DNA of 64,000 nt, from NCBI GenBank assembly GCA_011109175.1, contig RDEW01000002.1, forward strand, positions 2,308,244 to 2,372,243. Reading direction: 5' to 3'. Under the pieces are notes generated by a model. It saw only the letters and a program-made list of their open reading frames with translations, was not told where the DNA came from and made no database searches. Shown here piece after piece: positions 55,180-64,000 of this stretch. Numbering within the stretch: the stretch's first letter is position 1; every line of letters starts with the position of its first letter. The DNA is from Dicyema japonicum (taxonomy: Eukaryota > Dicyemida > Rhombozoa > Dicyemidae). The translations under genes were made by a program, and so were the position numbers.

Positions 55180-55480
55180 AACAGCAATGTGCCAACATTT
55201 TCAGAATATTATGAAGTCTATTTCACAAAGGATTTGAGATCAACCACGTGTATGCCTGGATTATACGAACTTGTTAATGAAAGTATCCCTCAATATGCTG
55301 GAGGGTTCGATTTCAATTCAGACTTCCAACTGGGAACAAAGAAATATTACGAAGAGGCTAAAGAACAGGCTCTTCTAAACAAGTGGATTAACGAGAAACA
55401 TAACGATACCCTCGTCAATAGGGGATTCGACTTAGCGGACCATGAAGTCAAATTTCTGGGTAATGTCAAAAAAGTCAAAA
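55180..55480 (+). pseudogene. Element C reverse transcriptase relic
   Basis: KDLRSTTCMPGLYELVNESI, then FNSDFQLGTKKYYEEAKEQA and LLNKWINEKHNDTL align block by block with element C (NDLRPITCMPTLYKLI, LSDNQLGTRKHCQGAKEQAL). The catalytic part is missing. Confidence 0.7.
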
Positions 55481-55536
55481 TTTGATTTTTATGTCAGTAA
55501 TGTCAAAATTTTAGAGATTTTGAATAAAATACTAAC

Positions 55537-55775
55537 GTGTCATCAAATGTCATGCCGCGTTCAATCTGGCAGATTGAATCTGCCGGAAGTATTACAGCCT
55601 CTTTCCTAAAGGAAATCGGGGGAAAATTGGCCCACCGCAAGAAAGACGTGCGGGAAGCGGTCTGGCTGAGGCAAAGAATTGGTATCGCAGTTGTTCGCGG
55701 AAACGCTTACTCCGTGATATCAGCAGCCGCTTTCCCCCAGTTAATAAATAATATTTTATTGTTAATAAATTTTTG
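55537..55775 (+). pseudogene. RLE-A 3' end relic
   Basis: SAGSITASFLKEIGGKLAHR, KKDVREAVWLRQRIGIAVVR and GNAYSVISAA match the terminal peptide of RLE-A (RETRWLKERLSLAVVRGNSL). A 5'-truncated insertion, ending in an AT-rich tail at about 55780. Confidence 0.7.
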
Positions 55776-55799
55776 AAAAAAAAATCTGGAAGATTATTG

Positions 55800-56200
55800 A
55801 GAAGGCTAAGACTGTTGTTAGAAAATATCCTGGAGATTATCTTTTATTGAATCTATCGTCTGAGAAAAATTCAAACTACCAGGTTTATCATTTTATTACT
55901 ATTTCACAGATCACTGATTTTCTCATTCCATCTACCGACTCTAGGATCAATGAGGTCACTAATGCTTACTCGAATATGATTTCTTTCCACAAGCTAACAT
56001 TAAGTTTACAAAACTGTTCGAGGAATTGGACATTGACTAACTTCTATGCAAAAGTGTGGAAAATTTATGCCAAAGGTGACTTGAGCGAGGGTATTTTTGA
56101 GTCTTTATCACATGCATTTATTATAGAGTTGGAAAAAATTGGTTTTATCTACGAAATCGATATAAATACGTGTGAATTCACAAATAAATTTCTTCCATAA
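55800..56200 (+). CDS. Unrecognised ORF
   Basis: Open from about 55790 to 56200: YPGDYLLLNLSSEKNSNYQ, VYHFITISQITDFLIPSTDS, NCSRNWTLTNFYAKVWKIYA, FESLSHAFIIELEKIGFIYE. No known motif, no transposon signature. It could be an exon or a fragment of a mobile element. Longer than most chance frames here. Confidence 0.3.
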
Positions 56201-56259
56201 AACAGAAACTCTCTTAGGAGATACAGAAGACATACTATGAAGAAAATCTCTAGCAGCTT

Positions 56260-56870
56260 TCGCTCTTAAAAGACTAAACAACGTATGGTTACGAGGTAAA
56301 CAAATCTCTGCCTCGTTAAAAATAAAATTATACAATATGTTCGTAAAACCGGTTTTACTGTACAACTCTTCTGGGCATTCACAATCTCTGAACTCCTTTC
56401 ATATAATGCAGCTAAGATACATTCTAAGAATTTCCTGGCCAAAGCACATCTCAAACAAATACCTCTATACCCATTACAATATCCATTCATTGGACGGAGA
56501 AACAAGAAGTAACAGATGTGGCTTATTTGGTCACATCCTAAGAATGGACAGGAATACTCCCGCTAATTTCGCGATGGAACACCACTATGCTCCTCATCCG
56601 AGATCGACTTTCCGGAGAAGACCACGAATTACTCTACCACTCTTCTACATCAAGACCTAACTTCTATTGGAAAGGATTGACGTCGGCAGATGATCTTGAG
56701 CACATGAGGGACTTATCGAGGAACAGAGGGAACTGGAAGCGATTAACAAAACGCATCCAGGAGAGGTGCACAAGCGAGATAACTTTACTAACGTTGTTTA
56801 AAGCTACTATGTATGTCTTGGAGGAGCATTCATCTTCGAACCAGTGGCAGGCGAAACGACAGAATTATTG
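56260..56870 (+). pseudogene. LINE B C-terminal relic
   Basis: IKLYNMFVKPVLLYNSSGHS, NSFHIMQLRYILRISWPKHI, GLFGHILRMDRNTPANFAME, then after a frame change TSADDLEHMRDLSRNRGNWK. Same C-terminal region as the LINE at 12294-12656. Confidence 0.7.
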
Positions 56871-57022
56871 AAAGCAGGTCACTGAACCTGATAAACAGAA
56901 TCGGCTCGCTCATCGCGAAGAATAAAAACGATAGGAGAGAAAGAAGCTGGCTCATTGAGCGCATTTCCTTGCAATTCGTCAAGGGAAATGGGTTTTCAAT
57001 TATGAGAACAATTGTAACTTAG
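56870..57022 (+). pseudogene. RLE-A 3' end relic
   Basis: SLNLINRIGSLIAKNKNDRR, ERSWLIERISLQFVKGNGFS match the RLE-A terminal peptide (LKERLSLAVVRGNSL). Ends with a stop and an AT-rich tail at about 57050. Confidence 0.6.
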
Positions 57023-57845
57023 TTTTTGAGTTTAAATAAAATTTTCTTTTAATAAGTTTTTTATTACAAAAATAAAAAAACAACATATTTTTCCACCCAT
57101 ATACAACTATTTGAAAAAATGTCTTCCAATGATTATCTATTCAGAAAGGTTTTTATTGTAAAATATTATCTAAAACCGAATTTTTTAATCTGAACACGTT
57201 TTTAATTAGATTATTCTATATTTTAGTAGAGTTGCTTTTTTTATATTTAAAAAAATTTTTTTTCTATTTTTTATAGTCAAAAATGGTTAATATTTTAAAT
57301 TTTTAAAGTCAATTTTAAATCATAATTTCGGATCTTTAAGGCAATTTGCTTAATTTGTCTTACGTCAGAAAGAGCAACATAAGCGGACAAACCCCACGAT
57401 ATTTGGTTTTTTCTCTCGCCGTTGAAACTGTTAACCTCGACGCTCGAATTCCTGTGTCTGTTAGGGAGTTGGATTTCTACACGCACCGAAGATCTACGGG
57501 CTCGCCTTGGATATTGGAAGGGTTCTCAAGTGCGGCACTTGGTCCGTCAAACATAAAAATAAATTTACATTAAAATTAATTGTAAATAAATATTATAAAG
57601 ATTATATTTTAATTACACGTGTTAGCAAATATTTGTTAGGTAGAGTATCTGTTCATGTCTACAAAGAGATATTGAGCTCTGTCTCTAGAAAATAGAGAAT
57701 TTAAATTAGAATGGGAAGAAATTTTTTTTTCCGTTGAAAAGAATGGTAAAGGAGTTTGTTTAATATTCAACTGCGTTATCAAATCATTGAAAAATTTTAT
57801 TATTGAACGCCATTAAAAAACACTCCAAGAAATAAAATTTATTTC

Positions 57846-58301
57846 ATGGAGAGTCAAGGAAAAAAACTCGATATATTAAGACGTCATTTAAAAAGCAGTC
57901 CTCAATATTTAAACCAGTGGACAATATTAACATCTTATAAAATTAGTCACCTAATTGTTGTAAATATGAAACTTTATTCTGATGGAAAAATTATTAAAAC
58001 TGCTATTTCCATTTTTGTGATGAATGCTGTCCATAAATATTCAAAATATTGCAAAACGATTACCATGAGTAATGATACTGTTACAAGACGAATAGAATGT
58101 ATTTATGAGGACCTTACCCGTCAGCTAATCAAGTTCTTTGTTATTAAAAATATAGACTTTTCTGGAAGTCCTCATGCGGCTAGATTCCGGGATGACTCAA
58201 GGTACTTTGCAAACAGCCGCCTGATAAGTACATGTGTAGAATCGAGAGAAGAACATCGAGCAAAGATGAGGGTTTTATTCGGACATATCAGTATCATGTG
58301 A
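57846..58301 (+). pseudogene. hAT transposase N-terminal fragment (ZBED5-type)
   Basis: 151-residue frame: SYKISHLIVVNMKLYSDGKI, IKTAISIFVMNAVHKYSKYC, KTITMSNDTVTRRIECIYED and LTRQLIKFF. It resembles the ASYxVAxLIAxxxKPHTIGExLI...ISLSNxTVxRRI..M..D...QL region that follows the BED finger in ZBED5-like hAT transposases. No catalytic domain downstream and no terminal repeats located. Confidence 0.6.
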
Positions 58302-59489
58302 TAGTTGGTTTCGATTTTTGACCTTGGTCTTGAGGTGTTTTAAAAAGTCTTCTAATAGATATAATAAAGACGACATTTTTTCAACGTTCTCAAGAAGATC
58401 CTTTTCAATAATATTTCTTGAATTTTTTGTATTATGTTCTCATTTACTAAAGGTGTGCTAGTAGCCCGATTTTTGAAACCTTAATCGATCGAATCGCGTT
58501 CCTGTCTTTCGCAGACGAAACAGTTAAAACCATAGTTCCGATATGACCCAAGTCGGAACATTAGTGTCGGAATTATTATAGTCTGCTCAGTAATGTGACG
58601 TTTGTGTTTGTCGATGTGGAAGCCTGTCGGCACCTAGACGTTTGTACTACATTTTCCTCAAAAGACTCGGAAACCTCATCTTAGCCCGTTAAAGAATCCC
58701 TCGTGAATGGTATTCAGAGAAGGAATACCATTGAAGTCATGGAGCAGGTTTTTCTCGCAGTTCAGAAAAGGTATAGCATTGAAGTCATGGATACGATTCT
58801 CCAACTCAAATTTTTTGCTTTAATTTTTAAATTAATATTAATTATTTGACGCGAATTTTATCTTGAATACATCAGCACAATTGCACATAATTAAAATAAA
58901 TATCTGTGCTATGATCTGCCTAGGGCCAGAGATTTGCCTCGAATGCAACCAAATTTACTAAAAATAAACTAAATCCATGATCGTTTATCGGTCCAGGCCT
59001 GAAGATTACAGCATTGAGAAATTCGGCATGTACCAATGCGCGTTTTCAGCATCATTTAGTAAAGTAATTCTTGAATTTCCATGAGCTACTACTTATACCA
59101 ACTGCTGTCTCTCCGATCAATCAAAATCATTGAATTACAAAATATTTATTACGTTAAATTTAAATTATATTTGCTTATTTGCGGATTGTAAAGATAAAAA
59201 ACAATTACAGCAAACTTTCGCAAATTTGCCATTTTTGGTTCCAGCAAAATTGTGGCAAATTTGAGAATTGGCAGATTTCAGAATAAAATTTTATTTGAAG
59301 TTTTAATTTATTTATTTAAAGATAATTAAACTATTTAAAATAATAAATTTTATTTTTAAGGAAAACAATATTTTTAACCAAGGAAACAAAAATTAATTTA
59401 ATTTTATTAAAGTAATACTCAATTCCCAATTCCCTCTTTTAAGAATTTTTAATATTTTCTTAATATCTTCTTATTGAAGTGATGAATTC
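58302..59489. other. AT-rich region, no gene recognised
   Basis: No coding frame with family resemblance and no repeat matching other parts of the window was noticed. Confidence 0.35.
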
Positions 59490-60130
59490 TGCATCATTGT
59501 CATTTTCAATGTTTTCTAGAAAATAATTTTCAATCGCTCTTTATTTTAAAAGCATTTCAGCCTTATTTAATGACTCATGTAATTTTACACAACCAGATTT
59601 GTATTGTTCCTCAATGGCAGTTAATTTTTCTTCTTCATCAATTGCCTCGTTTTCACTGTAATCAATTGAAATGAATTCTTCTAATTCAAATAGAATTATA
59701 AATATTTGTTCTGGACCCGATTTCATTGGTCACATTTATGTTAGTAAGTTCCTGATCGCAATCTGCACCTTCTAGACGTTTAAAAACAGTTTGAAATTGT
59801 TTGAGAGTTCACATCTTACCATGACATTTTTACAAACAGTACAATATCCCTAAGATTTAACTTCTTATTTGATTCATATACTGAGCTCTTCTTGCATTCC
59901 AATATATTCGTTAAATATAGTAATTTGTGCCTTGTAAAATAAAACTTTGAAAGATTTGATGATTCCCAGATCCATAGGTTGAATAAGTACTTTGGAATAA
60001 ACATAAATTGATATTTTCCAGATAAAGAGGTGGGCAATTATCCATTAATAACAAAATTGATCTTTTTCTATAGATTGTCAAAATTCGTAATACAAGTCTT
60101 AAAAAATGATAAAGTCATCCACGCCCTTTT
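59490..60130 (-). pseudogene. pogo/Tigger transposase relic
   Basis: Minus strand: LLLMDNCPPLYLENINLCLF, then after small shifts GIIKSFKVLFYKAQI (compare LLxDNCPAH and QGIIxxFKxxYR) and the acidic tail EEFISIDYSENEAIDEEEKL. Distinct from, and older than, the pogo copies in units A and B. Confidence 0.55.
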
Positions 60131-61129
60131 AGAATTGTAACAAGAAACTAAGGAATTACAATCATATTTTTTGAAACATCTTGGAATCTTGGTTTCCTAT
60201 ATCTAGTGGGAGAGTCGAACACAAGTAGCGATCGGGTGAATCGAATCCTTGAAGTATTGTTATGAGCACCCTAAGCACTAGTGAAATCAAAAAAATATTT
60301 ATTTATACAAAATAAAATATCAAAAAACTCGAGAACACAAAAAAGTGATTGCGAAACCCAGTCAGAATCTCACAAACAAGCAGAATACAATTATTCACTA
60401 TATTCCAAAATTTCAAAGCCCCATCTGACGAACAGCTCACCAACAACCCCTTGAATCTGATTTGATAAATACAATAGAACCTTCAACATGAGCTGTATGT
60501 GTGGACAACAACACAGTCTCCAGGCATTTATAAAACGAACAACTCCCCACAAGAGAGACCAACACGAGAAACAATTATCCTAAAGTAGAATAACCACCAA
60601 ACCAACATCATGGTCAACAGCAGTGACAGAGAGGACATCTCGAAATCTATGGGTTTTCGCCAAAACTAAGGATTTTGCGACCTTTACCATAAATCATTGA
60701 AATACAGGTTGGAACACAACGAATAATGGCAAACAATTATATAATAATAACAACCAGAGAGCAGCGGTTACTAAAACTAACAAATGACCTGATCCCAGCA
60801 GCGCTAGCAGGGGCCTCATCTTGGCCCGATGCTCCTCCTCGTCCCACACAAGGCGTATCGGTCGAGTGACTGACCTTCGCAGTCACAAAGGCGTGTTCCG
60901 TGGTTCATTCTTATCAAGGCTTCAAGAGGCATTGGTGGTTTGATTTCTCCAGGAATATAAAATCCTCTTCGTGAAAACGTGCCCATTTTATTTCCGTAGC
61001 TAAAATAAGTAAATATTAAATAAAATAATTTAAATTAATTATAAATAAAAATTTAAATATTAAATAAACATATAAATTAAAACCTCCCTTCACCTTTGTG
61101 GTGTGATTGCTTCCAGAAGTCAGATTCCA
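60131..61129. other. No gene recognised
   Basis: About 1 kb, less AT-rich than its surroundings between 60230 and 60900. I could not match it to anything in the window or to a protein family. Confidence 0.3.
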
Positions 61130-61440
61130 AAGCTTAAAGAGCGCCAACAAGCGATAGGGATAGCAACAATTCCCTGATGAGGCAACGTTGAAAAATGGCC
61201 AGGGTTTCCTACGTTTCTGCAAGGAATTGGGAAACCCATTCAAGGAAAAGGTGGCCCATGCAGAGGAATTTCGGTCGGTAATAAAAAAGTGCACGCCGAT
61301 CGAATTCCTTTGCAGAAGCAAGAGAAGACGCTTCCGGTGTGCGGTTGGATCGTCAGAAGACCAATTGAAAAGAGTCCGGATGTTGCTGGAAGCTTGGATC
61401 ACTTAATTAGTTAGTTTTGACCTATCTTTCCTGGTGGTCT
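61130..61440 (+). repeat. Repeat with a conserved peptide (plus-strand copy)
   Basis: NGQGFLRFCKELGNP, HAEEFRSVIKKCTPIEFLCR, SKRRRFRCAVGSS and DQLKRVRMLLEAW, then a 3' region tttcctggtggtcttggggt also present (reversed) at 20790. See 20780-21070. Confidence 0.5.
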
Positions 61441-61959
61441 TGGGGTTAATTAAATAAATAAAAGTATTTTATAAAAGATTTACACCAATTTTTGTTGGTA
61501 TACCATAATTTTCTAACATTAAAATCAAAAAACTAACCCACATCAAGTTGTCCTGATGCCTAATAAAGTTACCATAAAACTACTAAAGAGTACAACATTA
61601 TAAAATGCATGCTGAAGGGACAAGACCTGAATGTATCAGCAACTCTGAAGTATAGAAAAGCTTTTATTTAATTTTAATTAAAATTTTAGGAGGAATAAGC
61701 AGGAATTTAATATTATCGTTGTATGCTACCATGTTCCGGAATTCGTTCCTTGACAGGTATGGGATCGTATGTACGCATGTTCCGGAATTTGCTTTCATAT
61801 CCCCGTATACCTAATATGAAGTGTGGAAAAATAATATTTATTACATGTTATTTATAGGCGAGTAGTCTCTTACCGATTCCAAAGAGTATCGCGGTATTCC
61901 TCGATTCAACATTGTTGTGGAATCATGTTCACGATAATCCTAAAAGTTTTAAAATGATG

Positions 61960-62209
61960 AATTGGATTCCATCAAAATATGAGTTAGATGTTGGAGATGT
62001 TGTATTCTACTTTTAATTGCTTAAAGCTTTGTATTAAAAAAGATTATGGGACAAGGCCTTTTCTTCGATTAAAAAAATTTGAACATCCGTATAGGGATCC
62101 AGTAGCTATTGTCGAGAAATTGTCTAATAATTTTGTCAAAGTCGAAGATAGTGCTGGGTCTATTAAGAAAGTTCATTCACAACGAATAAAAAAATTCAAG
62201 ACGACTTGA
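61960..62209 (+). pseudogene. Integrase C-terminal-like relic (Ty3/gypsy-type?)
   Basis: KYELDVGDVVFYF, then after a one-base shift GTRPFLRLKKFEHPYRDPVA, IVEKLSNNFVKVEDSAGSIK and KVHSQRIKKFKTT. A GD-V start, a GP-like turn and a closing VH-xRxKKF are the layout of the small C-terminal domain of Ty3/gypsy-like integrases. No protease, RT, RNase H or LTR was found nearby. Confidence 0.45.
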
Positions 62210-62479
62210 AATAATAGTTAATCACTTGTTAATTGTTGATAATTGGCCTTAGTAACTTTGATGTAATAGATTTTTTTTATTTTGATGATGATTGACAGTG
62301 ATGGATCACTCTCAGCGCTCGCGACATATTAACCCTGACAGTATAAACACATATTAGCTAATTACATAGACGACTTCCCGGAATTAGAGATATATACTCT
62401 CTGAAGACTCCTGTAAGACATCAGTTAGCATATAGACTTGAAAATACCTATCAACTTTAAACTGCCATAACAGTTTGCA

Positions 62480-62730
62480 TATAGGATTGCACATGCCTAT
62501 CAACTTTCAATTATTCCCACGTCATTGCATATGGAATGATGACGACTTTGCAAATGTATGCTCTGGACGACCTCATTATGTCATGATATTGCATACCCAC
62601 GCATTTAGTGGGCGAATGATCAGATACGTATCTGACTTTCAATGATGGCATATCTTCGATCACTCCAAAACAGATTCCTGTTGAAGGTATATAGTGCCTC
62701 ACTTCAAGGTGCATTATTACCATAGTTTAA
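62480..62730 (-). pseudogene. Element C endonuclease-end relic
   Basis: Minus-strand frame ends RAYICKVVIIPYAMTWE, matching VKIIPVVLTWDG of element C and CKVLVIPIVMTWEG at 44.7 kb. The upstream part is not clearly aligned. Confidence 0.5.
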
Positions 62731-62899
62731 TTACGTCGTTAAAGATTTAACATCAACGTGAGGGTTATCCAATTCCTGAAGAGACTAAGTTAAGGGATTT
62801 AAGTTGATCTTTCTTTGCTTGATCAACGCATTCACAATTCAACCTCACCATTATTGACACCATATTCGCAGAAATTTATGTCGTATAGTGTCTTTGTGA

Positions 62900-63660
62900 A
62901 TGTCCCGGCTTTTTCATATTTATTATTACACATTACCTGACACACTAGACCCGACCACCAGGATCTTAAGGAGGATGCGTTCGATCAGGTGAGTTACTGC
63001 AGACAACTCCCGACGAATTCAACACGTATTAAATAGAGCTTTTCTTTATTCGCAGATCAGATATGGACGAGGTTGTCCCACGGTACTTGTCTGATCACAT
63101 AGTCAATGTCATCTACTCACACGACACGAAGTCTACTGAAACAAATTCCTATTTAGTTGAATCTTACATAAGAGTGATGCACTGGCCCATATTTCGTCAA
63201 TCATTCGGTTTTGGAAGGGGATAAGAGGCGTATGACTCACAGGAATATCAAGATATTTAAAACCGTCTGGTCTTCTAGTTGCCTCACCAAATCTCCATAA
63301 GAGAATTGACTTGGAAAAATTGAAAACACATTCACTACCAAAAATCTGAAAACATATTCACTCAACGACCTGTGATTTTCATCAGACGAAGAGTACAGTT
63401 TTATCATCAATTAACATAAGGTGATTCATACTAAAGCAGACTTTCCCATAAATGATGGGAACCTGTTTGAATTGAGAATTGATGAGTCTGCTCAACGGTT
63501 CGAGAACACAAAGAGCAGCGGAGATATATCCTTGCAAAATCCCCTTTTAATAGTAACCTCATTAATATTATCTTCGTTATAGTGTAACACTCCATCTGTT
63601 TATGACGGATTAAACAAACTAAATGAACCACACAGGCAAACAAAGGCCACTTGCAAAGGG
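62900..63660 (-). pseudogene. Element C reverse transcriptase relic
   Basis: Minus strand from about 63590: KRGFCKDISPLLFVF, EPLSRLINSQFKQVPIIYGK, SMNHLMLIDDKTVLF (an I-D-D box like element C), then at about 63270 GFKYLDIPVSHTPLIPFQNR and MIDEIWASASLLCKIQLNRN. The order matches QGDSLSPQLFV, EPLSR, NHLLFIDDLKIF and YRYLGV of element C, with frameshifts. Confidence 0.7.
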
Positions 63661-63699
63661 TGGGATATGTTTCCATTACTTAAACCTCATTTAAGTCTC

Positions 63700-63965
63700 A
63701 TTCTTTATTTTAAGAAGTAAGAACAGTAATGTTAATTAATTCAAGGAATATCCAAAACATTTAAAAAGGTCTTGACTTTTCGGCACTTCCTTGTGTGTGA
63801 GCCACATAAGGGAATCCAGTTCTGTAGTAAAAAAAGACTGATGACGGCGTCACTCGACAACCCAAAGAATCGTAGATGTGTGGTACCTACAACTGAATGT
63901 ACGAGGCGAGATTCGAACCCGGGACCTCCTGATTCGGTCTATCATCTCCTCTACCTAAACTTTGG
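63700..63965 (-). mobile_element. tRNA-derived SINE, copy 5 (reverse strand)
   Basis: Reverse-complement reading: B box gggttcgaatctcgcc (63907-63922), core taccacacatctacgattc, gtgacgccgtcatcag and gaactggattc, then a ctcacacacaag tail and the ttaattaacattactgttctta stretch shared with copies 1, 3 and 4. Its 5' end lies near 63965. Confidence 0.75.
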
Positions 63966-64000
63966 TTCATCTTATTGAGATCAAGGTAGTAAAAATCTCC

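Noticed and set aside
61960-62209. A complete LTR retrotransposon around the integrase-like tail
   Set aside because: No terminal repeats, primer-binding site, protease or reverse transcriptase could be found within several kb.
1-64000. Bacterial or archaeal origin, operons, CRISPR array or prophage
   Set aside because: Spliceosomal-type introns, LINEs, SINE, hAT, MULE and pogo elements are eukaryotic. No CRISPR-like regularly spaced repeats and no Shine-Dalgarno-led gene strings were seen.

Overview
This 64 kb window is eukaryotic. It is AT-rich, transposon-dense, draft-assembled DNA with one large gap (N, 46835-47400) and single Ns at 43069, 43591 and 44443. Its most telling property is that every recognisable host gene is cut by GT-AG introns of only about 20-27 nt. 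Removing 14 of them from the CTP synthase gene gives a clean 1,683-nt reading frame (560 aa). The RNA polymerase I subunit, beta-1,3-galactosyltransferase-like and HtrL/YibB-like genes follow the same rule. Introns of this size throughout a metazoan-like gene set are best known from dicyemid mesozoans, so a dicyemid or similarly reduced invertebrate parasite is my best guess. That is inference from intron size, not from a species marker.

Layout. 1-1795 (-): 5' half of the Pol I second-largest subunit gene. 2.6-3.7 kb: hAT and LINE debris. 4.2-6.9 kb (+): non-LTR retrotransposon with reverse transcriptase and a restriction-like endonuclease (RLE family A). 7649-9661 (+): intact CTP synthase gene. 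9.8-14.8 kb: dispersed repeats, reverse-transcriptase relics and a minus-strand LINE (family B). 14909-15819 (+): intact membrane-anchored HtrL/YibB-type glycosyltransferase, followed by a SINE. 16938-19106: MULE transposon carrying a nested hAT element and a nested SINE. 19.5-23.9 kb: repeats, reverse-transcriptase relics and a short hAT derivative with a perfect 8-bp target-site duplication.

23882-42065 is a head-to-tail tandem duplication of an 8.6-9.5 kb unit. Each unit carries a decayed HtrL-like copy, a SINE, a GT31 beta-1,3-galactosyltransferase-like gene, an unrecognised short gene, a LINE B copy interrupted by a pogo/Tigger transposon, and LINE remnants. A third, partial amplification at 45971-49995 contributes two more galactosyltransferase copies around the assembly gap. 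50.2-53.75 kb holds a nearly complete second RLE retrotransposon (family C). From 55 to 64 kb I see only transposon relics (RLE-A, RLE-C, LINE B, hAT, pogo, an integrase-like tail and a reverse-strand SINE) in AT-rich DNA.

How the genes relate. Two are housekeeping genes (rRNA transcription, CTP synthesis). The locally amplified genes encode two unrelated type-II membrane glycosyltransferase families that sit side by side, suggesting selection on, or drift of, surface or secretory glycosylation genes. Most of the rest is mobile DNA. Several single-base breaks in otherwise well-conserved genes lie at short same-base runs, so they may be consensus errors rather than real pseudogenisation.
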